Shown here: positions 32,988-41,799 of the stretch, piece by piece
How the letters are laid out: the number at the start of each line of letters is the position of its first letter
Numbering within the stretch: position 1 is the stretch's first letter
The notes under the pieces: model-generated
What the model was told of the DNA's origin: nothing
Seen by the model: the letters and a program-made list of their open reading frames with translations, nothing else
Databases searched by the model: none
Translations under genes and position numbers: made by a program
Assembly: GCF_900129465.1 (NCBI RefSeq)
Contig: NZ_FSRA01000002.1
Location: 2,790,001 to 2,854,000 of the forward strand
Source of the DNA: Chitinophaga niabensis
Lineage (GTDB): Bacteria > Bacteroidota > Bacteroidia > Chitinophagales > Chitinophagaceae
Direction: 5' to 3'
DNA: 64,000 bases

Positions 32988-33770
32988 ATGAGTTTGTTCC
33001 GTTTAGATGGGAAAGTTGCTGTTGTAACGGGTGCCGGAAGTGGCATCGGACAAGCAATTGCAAGGTGTTTTGCCGGCAGTGGGGCTATTGTTCATGTGCT
33101 GGAATTAAATGAAGAGGCCGGGAAAGGTACAGTAGATGAAATTGCTGCTACAGGGGGTAAAGGATTTGTGCATGCTGTGAATGTGGCAGAGCAGGCTGCA
33201 GTGGTAGCCGTTATGCAAAAGATCATACAAACATCCGGCAAACTGGATATATTAGTGAACTGCGCCGGCATTGCCCATGTAGGAAAACTGGAAACTACTG
33301 CCGAGCAGGATTTCGACCGCGTATTCTCCGTGAACGTAAAAGGTACTTATAACTGCATGTACGCAGTGATCGAACAGATGAAAAAACAAGGCGGCGGTGT
33401 GATCCTCAATATCGCTTCCATCGCTTCCAGTGTGGGTATCCCGGACAGGTTTGCCTATTCTATGAGCAAAGGCGCCGTATATACCATGACGCTCTCCGTA
33501 GCAAAAGATTACCTCGCTGATAAGATCCGTGTGAACAGTATTTCTCCTGCCCGTGTGCATACACCATTTGTGGATGGTTTCATTGCCAAGAACTATCCCG
33601 GTAAAGAAGCGGAAATGTTTGAGAAACTGTCCAAAACACAACCTATAGGCCGCATGGCCAAACCGGATGAAGTAGGTTATCTCGCTTTATATCTCTGCTC
33701 TGATGAAGCAGGTTTTATCACCGGTTGCGATTATCCGCTGGACGGAGGCTTTATTAAACTGAATAACTAA
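32988..33770 (+). CDS. SDR dehydrogenase, probable 2-keto-3-deoxy-L-fuconate dehydrogenase
   Basis: 260 residues of the classical short-chain dehydrogenase fold. NAD motif VTGAGSGIGQAIAR (TGxxxGxG), NCAGIAHVGK, and the catalytic YSMSK with Tyr157 and Lys161. The C-terminal GCDYPLDGGFIKLNN is typical. Its place at the head of a cluster with FAH-type hydrolase, mutarotase and lactonase suggests oxidation of 2-keto-3-deoxy-L-fuconate to the 2,4-diketo product. The second SDR at the end of the cluster would oxidise L-fucose itself; which SDR does which step is inferred from order and not proven. Confidence 0.85.
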   Translation: MSLFRLDGKVAVVTGAGSGIGQAIARCFAGSGAIVHVLELNEEAGKGTVDEIAATGGKGFVHAVNVAEQAAVVAVMQKIIQTSGKLDILVNCAGIAHVGKLETTAEQDFDRVFSVNVKGTYNCMYAVIEQMKKQGGGVILNIASIASSVGIPDRFAYSMSKGAVYTMTLSVAKDYLADKIRVNSISPARVHTPFVDGFIAKNYPGKEAEMFEKLSKTQPIGRMAKPDEVGYLALYLCSDEAGFITGCDYPLDGGFIKLNN

Positions 33771-34522
33771 TGAAACAATTCCTCGCCGCATGTGTGCTGG
33801 CAACAGGTATCATAGCCTGTAACAATTCCACGGACCAGAAAGAATCAAGTGCTGCTTCCACTGTAACGGATGATGCCGTAAAGGAAGCCACTCCCGCCGG
33901 GACCATCAATGTAGCTTTTAGCAAAAAAGACAAAGACACTTCCACCGTTACTTTCAATTTCACGGTAGACACGCTCAAGTATGAAAAATCATTTGACGAT
34001 CTGCCGCTAATGAAAGGGTTCGCCGATACCGCCATCTACCGCATCCTTTGGGATAAGCCCAACAGCGTATGGATAGGCATTATCAAAGCTAACAGGGATA
34101 ACCGCTATTATCACGGAACACAGGATGGCGCATCATTAAAGATCTTATGGGTGCCTTCCCCGCCTGCACGTATTTATCAATACATCGATAAAAAATTAGG
34201 CCTGGGTGATGTGATCCGCCAGCAGCCACTCGTGGAAAAGTATAAAGAAAACTTCCAGTCCGGCCTGATCATCTCCGATTTCATTGTAGAGTTGAGGCCT
34301 TCCAGCTCACCCAACTCAATTGATATCTATATCAAATTCGGCGGGGCGGAACGCACACTGAATATGCCGGTATACAGTAACGGCAAACCCTACATTCAGG
34401 CTTACAAAAAAGATGATGTGTTTGTTGGCTTGCAGATAGATGGCGAGCTGGAAGAATATTATGAAGTAAAAGTAGTAGAAGGCCGCATTGGCGCAAGACA
34501 ATTAAAATCAGTTGTAAAATAA
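33770..34522 (+). CDS. Lipoprotein of unknown function within the fucose operon
   Basis: 250 residues with a signal and lipobox (FLAACVLATGIIAC, Cys17). The start overlaps the SDR stop by one base (TAATG), so the two are coupled. The mature part has an Asp/Ser-rich linker then GTINVAFSKKDKDTSTV, YRILWDKPNSVWIGIIKAN and IVELRPSSSPNSIDIYIKFG. No enzymatic motif. It is an unusual member of a sugar catabolic operon; possible roles are periplasmic sugar binding or an envelope function. Confidence 0.7.
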   Translation: MKQFLAACVLATGIIACNNSTDQKESSAASTVTDDAVKEATPAGTINVAFSKKDKDTSTVTFNFTVDTLKYEKSFDDLPLMKGFADTAIYRILWDKPNSVWIGIIKANRDNRYYHGTQDGASLKILWVPSPPARIYQYIDKKLGLGDVIRQQPLVEKYKENFQSGLIISDFIVELRPSSSPNSIDIYIKFGGAERTLNMPVYSNGKPYIQAYKKDDVFVGLQIDGELEEYYEVKVVEGRIGARQLKSVVK

Positions 34523-34530
34523 TATAGCAT

Positions 34531-35385
34531 ATGAAACTTATCAGGTTCGGATCGTTGGGAGAGGAAAAACCAGGCATCATAACAGATGCCGGTATGTTTG
34601 ATGTATCTGCTTTCGGAGAGGATTACGGAGAGCGCTTTTTTGAAACAAATGGTTTGGTGCGCTTAACCGAATGGTGGGCCGCCAATAGCAATAACTGTCC
34701 CAAAATAGCAGAAGGTACCAGGCTGGGTTCCTGCGTAGCACGTCCATCAAAGATCATCTGTATTGGATTGAACTATGCAGACCATGCAAAAGAAACCAAC
34801 GCTGCCATCCCGAAAGAGCCGATCGTATTCTTCAAATCCACCTCCTCTCTCGTAGGGCCAAATGATAATCTCGTGATCCCGCGCAACAGTGTAAAAACTG
34901 ACTGGGAAGTGGAACTGGCAGTGGTAATTGGAAAGAAAGCCAGTTATGTGGAAGAAAAAGATGCTTTGCAATATGTTGCCGGTTACAGCCTGCATAACGA
35001 TTACAGCGAACGCGAATTCCAGATAGAAAGAGGTGGCCAGTGGGTGAAAGGAAAGAGCTGCGATACCTTTGCTCCCCTCGGCCCATGGATGGCTACACAG
35101 GATGAAATAGAAAATATCGACAACCTGCGCCTCTGGTTAACCGTGAATGGCAAAAAGATGCAGGATGGTAACACATCTAACTTCATCTTCAAAATACCTT
35201 TCGTTATTTCTTACCTGAGCCAGTTCATGACCCTGCTCCCCGGTGATGTGATCTCTACCGGAACACCTGCAGGTGTGGGCCTTGGATTCAATCCACCGGT
35301 ATACCTGAAAGCAGGAGATGTGGTAGAGCTGGGTATTGATGGATTGGGTACATCTAAACAAACAGCGGTTGCATGGAAACAATAA
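34531..35385 (+). CDS. Fumarylacetoacetate hydrolase family protein, probable 2,4-diketo-3-deoxy-L-fuconate hydrolase
   Basis: 284 residues. A short N-terminal domain (LIRFGSLGEEKPGIITD) is followed by the FAH barrel with IGLNYADHAKET, TDWEVELAVVIGKKA, YSLHNDYSEREFQ, GKSCDTFAPLGPWM and TGTPAGVGLGF. The Glu/Asp metal ligands are in place. It would cleave the 2,4-diketo acid to pyruvate and lactate. It is nine bases downstream of the lipoprotein; the next gene overlaps its end by 13 bases. Confidence 0.9.
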   Translation: MKLIRFGSLGEEKPGIITDAGMFDVSAFGEDYGERFFETNGLVRLTEWWAANSNNCPKIAEGTRLGSCVARPSKIICIGLNYADHAKETNAAIPKEPIVFFKSTSSLVGPNDNLVIPRNSVKTDWEVELAVVIGKKASYVEEKDALQYVAGYSLHNDYSEREFQIERGGQWVKGKSCDTFAPLGPWMATQDEIENIDNLRLWLTVNGKKMQDGNTSNFIFKIPFVISYLSQFMTLLPGDVISTGTPAGVGLGFNPPVYLKAGDVVELGIDGLGTSKQTAVAWKQ

Positions 35386-35711
35386 AAAGATATTGCCTGG
35401 CGCTTGACCTGAGGGATGAACCACAACTGATCGCGGAATATGAAACATACCACCGTGCCGTATGGCCGGAGATCCTGGAAAGTATCACCAGTAGCGGTAT
35501 TACCACTTTGGAGATCTACCGGGCTGGTAACCGTATGTTCATGATCATGGAAGTGGATGATACTTTTTCTTTCGAAAGGAAAGGTGCAATGGACGCTGCC
35601 AATCCTAAAGTTCAGGAGTGGGAGGAACTGATGTGGAAATATCAGCAAGCCATCCCCGTAGCAAAGCCCGGAGAAAAATGGGTATTGATGGATAAGATAT
35701 TTAGTTTATGA
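35373..35711 (+). CDS. L-fucose/L-rhamnose mutarotase family protein
   Basis: 112 residues of the RhaM-like mutarotase family, normal length. Motifs are CLALDLRDEPQLIAEYETYH, VWPEILESITSSGI and EIYRAGNRMFMIME. It interconverts the alpha and beta anomers of the sugar, supplying the form used by the dehydrogenase. It overlaps the hydrolase gene by 13 bases and the next gene by four (ATGA), so this is a tightly packed operon. RhaM versus fucose specificity is set by context only. Confidence 0.9.
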   Translation: METIKRYCLALDLRDEPQLIAEYETYHRAVWPEILESITSSGITTLEIYRAGNRMFMIMEVDDTFSFERKGAMDAANPKVQEWEELMWKYQQAIPVAKPGEKWVLMDKIFSL

Positions 35712-36535
35712 TAGATGCGCATCAGCATTTCTGGAATTTTGACCCCATCCGTGACGCATGGATCACGGAGGACATGGGCGTAATCCGCAAGGATTTTTTA
35801 CCCGCTGATCTCGCACCCGTATTACAGGCAAATGGTATAACAGGTTGTGTAGCCGTACAGGCTGATCAAAGCGAAGCAGAAACAGACTTCCTGTTACAGC
35901 TTGCAGCAGAGAATCCCTTCGTTAAAGGAGTAGTAGGCTGGGTGGATCTGAAAGCAGTCAATGTACAGGAACGCCTGGCACATTATGCACAGTTCCCGCT
36001 ACTTAAAGGTATCCGGCACATTGTGCAGGGAGAACCTGACCGTAATTTTCTGCTGCGTGAAGACTTCGGCCGTGGCATTGCAGCACTGGCTGCATTTGGC
36101 TTAACGTATGATATCCTCATTTATCCGCATCAGCTACCCGCCGCTGTGGAATTCGTGAAGAAGTTCCCCAACCAGCCGATGGTACTTGATCATCTCGCTA
36201 AACCGGATTTCGAAACAGGCGAATTGAAAGGATGGGAACAACATATCCGCGCCCTCGGAAAACAGCAGAACGTTTACTGCAAACTAAGCGGTATGGTAAC
36301 GGAAGCGGATATACAGCATTGGAAGAAAGAAGACTTTACACCTTTCCTTGATGTGGCACTGGAAGCATTCGGCCCACAACGTTTAATGTTCGGATCAGAC
36401 TGGCCGGTATGTTTGCTGGCAGCAGACTATGCACAGGTAAAGGATATCGTAACGGATTACATCAGCCGTTTATCTGCTGCTGAACAGGCACAGATCATGG
36501 GTGGTAATGCCATTGAATTTTATAAACTAGCTTAA
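35708..36535 (+). CDS. Amidohydrolase family lactonase, probable L-fuconolactonase
   Basis: 275 residues of the COG3618 amidohydrolase group. MIDAHQHFWNF near the N-terminus gives the HxH metal site; DHLAKPDF, CKLSGMVTEADI and LMFGSDWPV with the final catalytic Asp follow. It would open the lactone formed by oxidation of L-fucose, giving L-fuconate in the cytoplasm. The start overlaps the mutarotase stop (ATGA) and the second SDR gene begins nine bases after the end. Confidence 0.92.
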   Translation: MIDAHQHFWNFDPIRDAWITEDMGVIRKDFLPADLAPVLQANGITGCVAVQADQSEAETDFLLQLAAENPFVKGVVGWVDLKAVNVQERLAHYAQFPLLKGIRHIVQGEPDRNFLLREDFGRGIAALAAFGLTYDILIYPHQLPAAVEFVKKFPNQPMVLDHLAKPDFETGELKGWEQHIRALGKQQNVYCKLSGMVTEADIQHWKKEDFTPFLDVALEAFGPQRLMFGSDWPVCLLAADYAQVKDIVTDYISRLSAAEQAQIMGGNAIEFYKLA

Positions 36536-36544
36536 ATTTCACAA

Positions 36545-37327
36545 ATGGATCTCGGATTACAGGATAAAGTAGTGATTGTTACAGGTGGTGCTAAAGGTAT
36601 TGGAGAAGCAATAGCACGGCTGATCGTAGCAGAGGGCGGCATTGCCGTGATTGCAGGCCGCAAGGAAGCGGATAATGAAAGAACAGTAGCGGAACTGCGC
36701 AAAGGCGGTGGTAAAGCTTTTGGTATTACTGCTGAATTAGGTAAAGTAGAAGATTGCAAAAAGGTAATAGATCAAACCATCAAGGAATTTGGCCGTATAG
36801 ACGGGTTAATCAATAACGCCGGTGCCAATGATGGGGTAGGACTGGAAAGCGGCAACCCGGAGAAGTTCATGCAATCCCTGCAGAACAACTTATCCCACTA
36901 CTACAACCTGGCGCATTATGCATTGCCATACCTGAAAGCAACAAAAGGTAATATTGTGAACATTGGTTCTAAAGTGGCAACAACAGGGCAGGGGAATACT
37001 TCAGGTTATGCAGCATCCAAGGGGGCTATCAATGCACTTACCAGAGAATGGGCCGTAGAACTGCTGCCATTTTCAGTGCGCGTGAACACCGTGATCCCTG
37101 CAGAAGTATGGACACCGTTGTATGAAACATGGATCAAATCATTACCTAACCCGGAAGAGAAATTGCAATCCATCGTTTCTAAAATTCCATTTGAAAAAAG
37201 GATGACCACTTCCGAAGAGATTGCCGGTATGACGGTATTCCTCTTATCAGGATTATCATCTCACACCACCGGGCAGATCATTTATGTGGATGGGGGATAC
37301 ACACATCTGGACCGTTCTGTCAGTTAA
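36545..37327 (+). CDS. SDR dehydrogenase, probable L-fucose dehydrogenase
   Basis: 260 residues. TGGAKGIGEAIAR (NAD motif), NNAGANDGVG, and the catalytic YAASKGAINA with Tyr155 and Lys159. The C-terminus has IIYVDGGYTHLD. Its position between lactonase and fucP, and similarity in type to L-fucose dehydrogenases, suggest oxidation of L-fucose to L-fucono-lactone. The alternative is that it acts on 2-keto-3-deoxy-L-fuconate and the first SDR on fucose. Confidence 0.87.
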   Translation: MDLGLQDKVVIVTGGAKGIGEAIARLIVAEGGIAVIAGRKEADNERTVAELRKGGGKAFGITAELGKVEDCKKVIDQTIKEFGRIDGLINNAGANDGVGLESGNPEKFMQSLQNNLSHYYNLAHYALPYLKATKGNIVNIGSKVATTGQGNTSGYAASKGAINALTREWAVELLPFSVRVNTVIPAEVWTPLYETWIKSLPNPEEKLQSIVSKIPFEKRMTTSEEIAGMTVFLLSGLSSHTTGQIIYVDGGYTHLDRSVS

Positions 37328-37382
37328 CAAACACTTGCACACAAATTCCACTTATAATCATTCACCTTAAACGCAATTGTAT

Positions 37383-38681
37383 ATGGCAGGCGGCGCAGCT
37401 GGCACAACCAATTATACATCCACGGGCACTACAACTGGTCAGAAGTTCCTCTTTCCTTTTATCCTGGTGACCAGTTTATTTCTATTGTGGGGGCTTATTC
37501 ACAACCTAAGCCCAATTCTGATACCACACCTTAAAAAAGCGTGTCAGTTAACAGACACACAATCCTCTTTCATTGATTCCGCCATATTTCTTGCCTATTT
37601 TTTATTGGCATTACCGGCAGGTTATGTGATGAAGAGGTTTGGTTATAAAGCTGGTATTATTATGGGGCTATTGCTGTATGCTGTTGGCGCTTTCATGTTT
37701 ATTCCTGCAGCAAATGCCAGGGATTATTCTTTCTTCCTGGTGGCATTATTCATTATCGCTTCCGGGTTGACCTTCCTTGAAACTGCAGCCAATCCTTATG
37801 TAACTATCCTGGGCAAACCGGAAACAGCTACCTTCAGATTGAACCTGGCACAATGTTTTAATGGATTTGGCGCATTTATAGGGCCCATTATCGGAGCGCA
37901 ATTTATTCTCTCCGGTGTTGAGCATACGAAAGAGCAATTGAGTGCTATGCCAGCTCCGGAATTACAGCAATATCTGGCAGGCGAGGCGGCCACTGTAAAA
38001 ATGCCTTACATGATCATTGGCATAGTAGTGTTATTGATAGCCGTATTATTCATCTTCACAAAATTACCCGATGTAAAAGAAGAAGATACTCCGGCTGCCA
38101 AGGCTGTTAATGAAGGAAGTATATTTAAACACAAACATCTGATCGCCGCCATTATTACACAGTTCTTTTATGTGGGAGCGCAGGTGGGCGTGAATGCATT
38201 CTTTATCCGTTTTGCAAAATTCGCAGGAGGAATGCCGGAAAAAGAAGCCGCTAATCTATTGGGAGCAGTAGCAGGCCTTGGCTTCCTGATAGGCCGTTTT
38301 GTTGGCACATTCCTCATGGGCTTTATAAAGCCACGGATATTGCTTGCATTGTATGCCTTATTGAACATTGTGTTAGTGTTGATAGCCATGAATTTTAAAG
38401 GAGACATTGCTATTTGGGCGGTGCTGGCAATACCATTCTTTATGTCCATTATGTTTCCAACGATCTTCTCATTAGGCCTCACTGGTTTAGGTGGAAGCCA
38501 TACTAAACTTGGATCCTCTCTTTTGGTAATGTCCATTGTAGGTGGCGCCATTTGCCCTCCGTTGATGGGCATGATCTCAGATGCTTCCAACATTCAGATG
38601 GCTTACCTGGTGCCTCTGGTTTGTTTTGCTGTGGTACTTTGGTTTGCCATAAAAGGGTATAAATTACAGAAAGCACAGTAA
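37383..38681 (+). CDS. fucP: L-fucose:H+ symporter (FucP-type MFS)
   Basis: 432 residues from the ATG at 37383; a TTG six bases upstream is less likely. About 12 hydrophobic segments. The FucP signature is seen in FLLWGLIHNLSPILIPHLKK, FIDSAIFLAYFLLALPAGYV and FLETAANPYVTILGKP, and GVGAFF-like QVGVNAFFIRFA follows the central loop. The inner-membrane transporter brings the sugar to the enzymes encoded upstream, so it closes the operon. A clear terminator follows. Confidence 0.94.
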   Translation: MAGGAAGTTNYTSTGTTTGQKFLFPFILVTSLFLLWGLIHNLSPILIPHLKKACQLTDTQSSFIDSAIFLAYFLLALPAGYVMKRFGYKAGIIMGLLLYAVGAFMFIPAANARDYSFFLVALFIIASGLTFLETAANPYVTILGKPETATFRLNLAQCFNGFGAFIGPIIGAQFILSGVEHTKEQLSAMPAPELQQYLAGEAATVKMPYMIIGIVVLLIAVLFIFTKLPDVKEEDTPAAKAVNEGSIFKHKHLIAAIITQFFYVGAQVGVNAFFIRFAKFAGGMPEKEAANLLGAVAGLGFLIGRFVGTFLMGFIKPRILLALYALLNIVLVLIAMNFKGDIAIWAVLAIPFFMSIMFPTIFSLGLTGLGGSHTKLGSSLLVMSIVGGAICPPLMGMISDASNIQMAYLVPLVCFAVVLWFAIKGYKLQKAQ

Positions 38682-38701
38682 GTCAACCGTTAATGTATAA
38701 T

Positions 38702-38740
38702 AAACGCTGTAAGGCCACTTGGGTTTTACAGCGTTTTTTT
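38702..38740 (+). terminator. Intrinsic terminator of the fucose operon
   Basis: AACGCTGTAA, a 13-base loop and TTACAGCGTT, then a T run (TTTTT), 21 bases after the fucP stop. Confidence 0.9.
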
Positions 38741-38769
38741 ATGTAACTTCAACATAAGAAACCACTTAT

Positions 38770-39513
38770 ATGAAGCTGCACCGCCTCCTGACCGCATTGT
38801 TAGTTTTATGCATGGCCTGTAAAAAGGATGTTCAGGATCAAAAAGGCACCCTGCAGATCATTTTCAAAAATGTAGTGAACGGCGCGGCACTCAAATTGAA
38901 CACTGCTAATTACACCAATGCCGCCGGTGAAACATTCACCATTTCCACCTTCAAATATTACATCAGCAATATCACACTCATTAAACTGGATAACAGTGAA
39001 TTGAAGTTGCCCGCTGCTTATTATCTCGTTAACGAAGCAGATTCAGCTTCCAAAGTGATCAATATCCCTGCCCCCGGAGGAGAATACAGGGCTATTTCCT
39101 TTATGCTGGGAGTAGATAGTATACGGAATGTAAGCGGTGCACAAACAGACGCACTGGATCCTGTAAACGGGATGTTCTGGAGCTGGAACAGTGGTTATAT
39201 TATGGCGAAACTGGAAGGTACTTCCCCTGTGTCCACTGCCGCCAACAATGCACTGACCTTTCATATCGGAGGATTCAGCGGACGATACAACGCGCTGCAA
39301 ACAATACAGCTGGTCAGCCCCATCAGTTTATCTGTTTCAGAGATACGCAAACCACAGATCACGATCAACGCCGATGCATATGCCTGGTTTAGTCAACCGA
39401 ACCTGGTCCGTTTCCAGACAACTTCTACCATTCACGTACCGGGAGAAGATGCCTCGAAAATAGCCACAAATTATCGCAACATGTTCCGCATTACAGATGT
39501 AACTGACCTGTGA
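38770..39513 (+). CDS. MbnP-like lipoprotein
   Basis: 247 residues. The signal ends with MACKK (lipobox Cys17). The mature part matches MbnP-family proteins: LQIIFKNVVNGAALKLNTAN, FKYYISNITL, ISFMLGVDSIRN, the Trp-rich GMFWSWNSGYIMAKLEG and ALTFHIGGFSG. In the methanobactin-associated MbnP of methanotrophs, a Trp is oxidised to kynurenine by the partner di-heme enzyme MbnH to build a copper site. The next gene is exactly such a di-heme enzyme and overlaps it. The lipoprotein would sit on the outer membrane facing the periplasm or surface. Copper binding is inferred. Confidence 0.85.
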   Translation: MKLHRLLTALLVLCMACKKDVQDQKGTLQIIFKNVVNGAALKLNTANYTNAAGETFTISTFKYYISNITLIKLDNSELKLPAAYYLVNEADSASKVINIPAPGGEYRAISFMLGVDSIRNVSGAQTDALDPVNGMFWSWNSGYIMAKLEGTSPVSTAANNALTFHIGGFSGRYNALQTIQLVSPISLSVSEIRKPQITINADAYAWFSQPNLVRFQTTSTIHVPGEDASKIATNYRNMFRITDVTDL

Positions 39514-40553
39514 CAAGATACCTGATATATACAGCCTGTCTGTTCCTGCTCGTATGGAGCTGCAGACGCGGAACGGATGTAAAACCGGGCCCGCAGCCGT
39601 ATCCCCTCAACTTACCTTCCAACTTTCCGCAGCCAGTATATGATATGTCCCAGAATCCGCTCACCGTACAAGGTGTAGCGTTGGGAAGAAGGTTATTCTA
39701 TGATCCCCGCTTATCCCGCGATAGCACTATCTCCTGTGGGTTCTGTCATCAGCAGTTTGCTGCTTTTGCGCATTTTGATCATCCTTTAAGTCATGGTATT
39801 GATAATAACACCGGCTTTCGCTCTGTGCCGGGTCTTTTTAACCTGATCTGGCAAAGGGAGTTTATGTGGGATGGTGGTGTGAATCACCTGGAAATACAAC
39901 CGCTTACACCCATTACAGATCCCAACGAAATGGGAGAGGACCTTGCCAGGCTGATCGCAAAGCTGAATGGAGATGCGAAATACAGAGGATTGTTCAATGA
40001 TGCCTTTGGAGCAGGAGAAATTAACAGCCAGAAGGTCTTTAAAGCCTTAGCGCAATTCATGGCCACCATGAATTCCTTCGATTCAAAATACGATAGCATC
40101 ATGCGGAATGCCCCCGGTGTGAAATTCACAACGGAAGAAGAAAATGGCTACAAGATCTTCCAGGATAAATGTGCTTCCTGCCATAAAGAACCACTGTTTA
40201 CAGATGGATCTTACAGGAATAACGGTCTGCCCATCAACGCCTCTTTACATGATGCCGGCCGCATGCGCATTACCAATAACACCAACGACTATCTGAAATT
40301 TAAAGTACCTTCTTTGCGTAATATCATCAAGAGCCCCCCGTACATGCATGACGGTCGTTTTTATGATATTTTCAATGTGTTCGACCACTATTCTGAAGGC
40401 GTAATTCAAACCCCAACCATCGATCCGCTCCTGCGGAATGGACTGCCGCTCACGGAGAGTGAAAAGCGTGAGTTGTACTTTTTTCTTAATACATTAACAG
40501 ATCCCGGCTTCATCAACAGTAAGGCCCTGAGTGAGATAGTGATTACTAACTAA
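39510..40553 (+). CDS. Di-heme cytochrome c peroxidase/MauG family protein (MbnH-like)
   Basis: 347 residues from a GTG that overlaps the MbnP stop (GTGA). The N-terminal YTACLFLLVWSC is lipoprotein-like (Cys18). Two c-type heme sites are complete: CGFCH (Cys76, Cys79, His80) and CASCH (Cys221, Cys224, His225). MHDGRFYDIFNVFDHYSEG is the conserved C-terminal segment, and MWDGGVNHLEIQ follows the first heme region. Paired with an MbnP-like gene it is likely MbnH, a Trp oxidase acting on its neighbour, rather than a true peroxidase. Cytochrome c maturation would be needed in the periplasm. Confidence 0.9.
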   Translation: MTRYLIYTACLFLLVWSCRRGTDVKPGPQPYPLNLPSNFPQPVYDMSQNPLTVQGVALGRRLFYDPRLSRDSTISCGFCHQQFAAFAHFDHPLSHGIDNNTGFRSVPGLFNLIWQREFMWDGGVNHLEIQPLTPITDPNEMGEDLARLIAKLNGDAKYRGLFNDAFGAGEINSQKVFKALAQFMATMNSFDSKYDSIMRNAPGVKFTTEEENGYKIFQDKCASCHKEPLFTDGSYRNNGLPINASLHDAGRMRITNNTNDYLKFKVPSLRNIIKSPPYMHDGRFYDIFNVFDHYSEGVIQTPTIDPLLRNGLPLTESEKRELYFFLNTLTDPGFINSKALSEIVITN

Positions 40554-40618
40554 CTGATAATTAGTTTCTTATTACGTTTTAACATTATCTGGCAGGAAAT
40601 TTGCCAAAAGGGGGTGTC

Positions 40619-41023
40619 ATGAAATATCTTATATTATTTATACTATTTATGGGTGGGGCACCTGTGATAGCACAACAAAAAACTAAATCTCCCTCTACCG
40701 GAATAGCGAGTTATTACGCACAGAAGTTCCATGGCAGAAAGACCGCGAGTGGGGAGATCTTTGATAACAACGCAATGACCGCCGCACATAATACGTTACC
40801 ATTAGGCACCTTTATTAAGGTTACGAATATCAGGAATAACCGCTGGGTGATCGTGAAAGTAACGGACCGTTTGCATGCAGCTAACCGCAGGGTAGTTGAT
40901 CTAACGCAGGCGGCGGCAAAGAAACTGGGCTTTATTCATTGGGGATTGACGAGGGTGAGAGTGGAAGTGGTGTCCAGGGAGTTTGTGAATAGTGTGCCGT
41001 TGTGGGATGTGGCGGTGAATTAA
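40619..41023 (+). CDS. RlpA-like septal ring lytic transglycosylase/DPBB protein
   Basis: 134 residues from the ATG at 40619; the upstream TTG frame is rejected as it adds only six non-signal residues. A signal peptide (ending PVIAQ) leads to a double-psi beta-barrel with GIASYYAQKFHGRKTASGE, AAHNTLPLGTFIKVTN, VIVKVTDRLHAANRRVVDLT and AAKKLGF. RlpA proteins cut peptidoglycan lacking stem peptides at the septum. No SPOR domain follows, so only the catalytic-type barrel is present, as in short Bacteroidota members. Confidence 0.9.
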   Translation: MKYLILFILFMGGAPVIAQQKTKSPSTGIASYYAQKFHGRKTASGEIFDNNAMTAAHNTLPLGTFIKVTNIRNNRWVIVKVTDRLHAANRRVVDLTQAAAKKLGFIHWGLTRVRVEVVSREFVNSVPLWDVAVN

Positions 41024-41043
41024 TCTCATTTATATATAGGCGA

Positions 41044-41080
41044 AAAGAGGATGTGTCAGAACCTGATACATCCTCTTTTT
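41044..41080. terminator. Bidirectional terminator
   Basis: AAAGAGGATGTGTCAG, loop AAC, CTGATACATCCTCTTT, then T5. It serves the RlpA-like gene and, on the other strand, the convergent 41091-41762 gene. Confidence 0.9.
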
Positions 41081-41090
41081 TTGAATCAGT

Positions 41091-41762
41091 CTAAAAATCT
41101 GCTTCAAATCCGTGACCGTTTTTGCCATAAAAGGTCAGCCATTTTCCTGCGGAGTATAAAATATGAAGTTTGCTTTCCAGGCTATTTTCATCCGTATCAG
41201 GAGGAATACGTTGGTCTTTTATATGTTGCAAGTTATTAGCCGATGCTATTTCATCTGCAATAGCTAAAAGTTGTATCCCATATTTTAAAGTATCATCTGC
41301 TAATTTTGTTTCCCAGGCTTCATTTAGCAGATCTTCGCCGATCAGATCCTTACAATCAGCTAAAAACTGTCCCCTGAAGACATTCCTGTCTTGCCCCATG
41401 GCAATATATACAGGTACTCCATCTGTTTCTTCCGCTAGTTCTATTACATAGTATCCATTGAATTCCCTTGCAAATTCATCGTATGGAACCGATTTGTCAG
41501 AACTTTCATATTGATCTTTCAACCACTTATCGGCAGGAGCATCTCTTCCTACCAGCGGGGCCTTAATAGTTTCATAACTTTTAATCTGAATGGAGAACCA
41601 TTCGTCTAATAATTCATCATGTGTTGGACGTTTCTTCCCTTTGAGTTTATCCAGGAAACTCAATTGAATTTTATCTTTACCCTGAATGATACGGAAGATT
41701 TCATTGAACCTTTCTTCGAAGCCAGGCTTCGGTTTCCCGAAAGGGCGCCAGTCGAGTCCCAT
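41091..41762 (-). CDS. Cytoplasmic protein of unknown function, accessory type
   Basis: 223 residues with no signal, no membrane helix and no recognised family. It starts MGLDWRPFGKPKPGFEERFN, a phrase I associate with Bacteroidota hypothetical proteins in variable loci; later motifs are DGVPVYIAMGQDRNVFRG and FLADCKDLIGEDLLNEAWE. It is 37 bases downstream of the DUF7003 gene and probably cotranscribed with it. The sequence is AT-richer than its neighbours. It could be an immunity protein, but this is only by company. Confidence 0.65.
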   Translation of the reverse strand: MGLDWRPFGKPKPGFEERFNEIFRIIQGKDKIQLSFLDKLKGKKRPTHDELLDEWFSIQIKSYETIKAPLVGRDAPADKWLKDQYESSDKSVPYDEFAREFNGYYVIELAEETDGVPVYIAMGQDRNVFRGQFLADCKDLIGEDLLNEAWETKLADDTLKYGIQLLAIADEIASANNLQHIKDQRIPPDTDENSLESKLHILYSAGKWLTFYGKNGHGFEADF

Positions 41763-41799
41763 TTGTTATCGTTTAAGTTTTATTTATTACTGTTTATCC

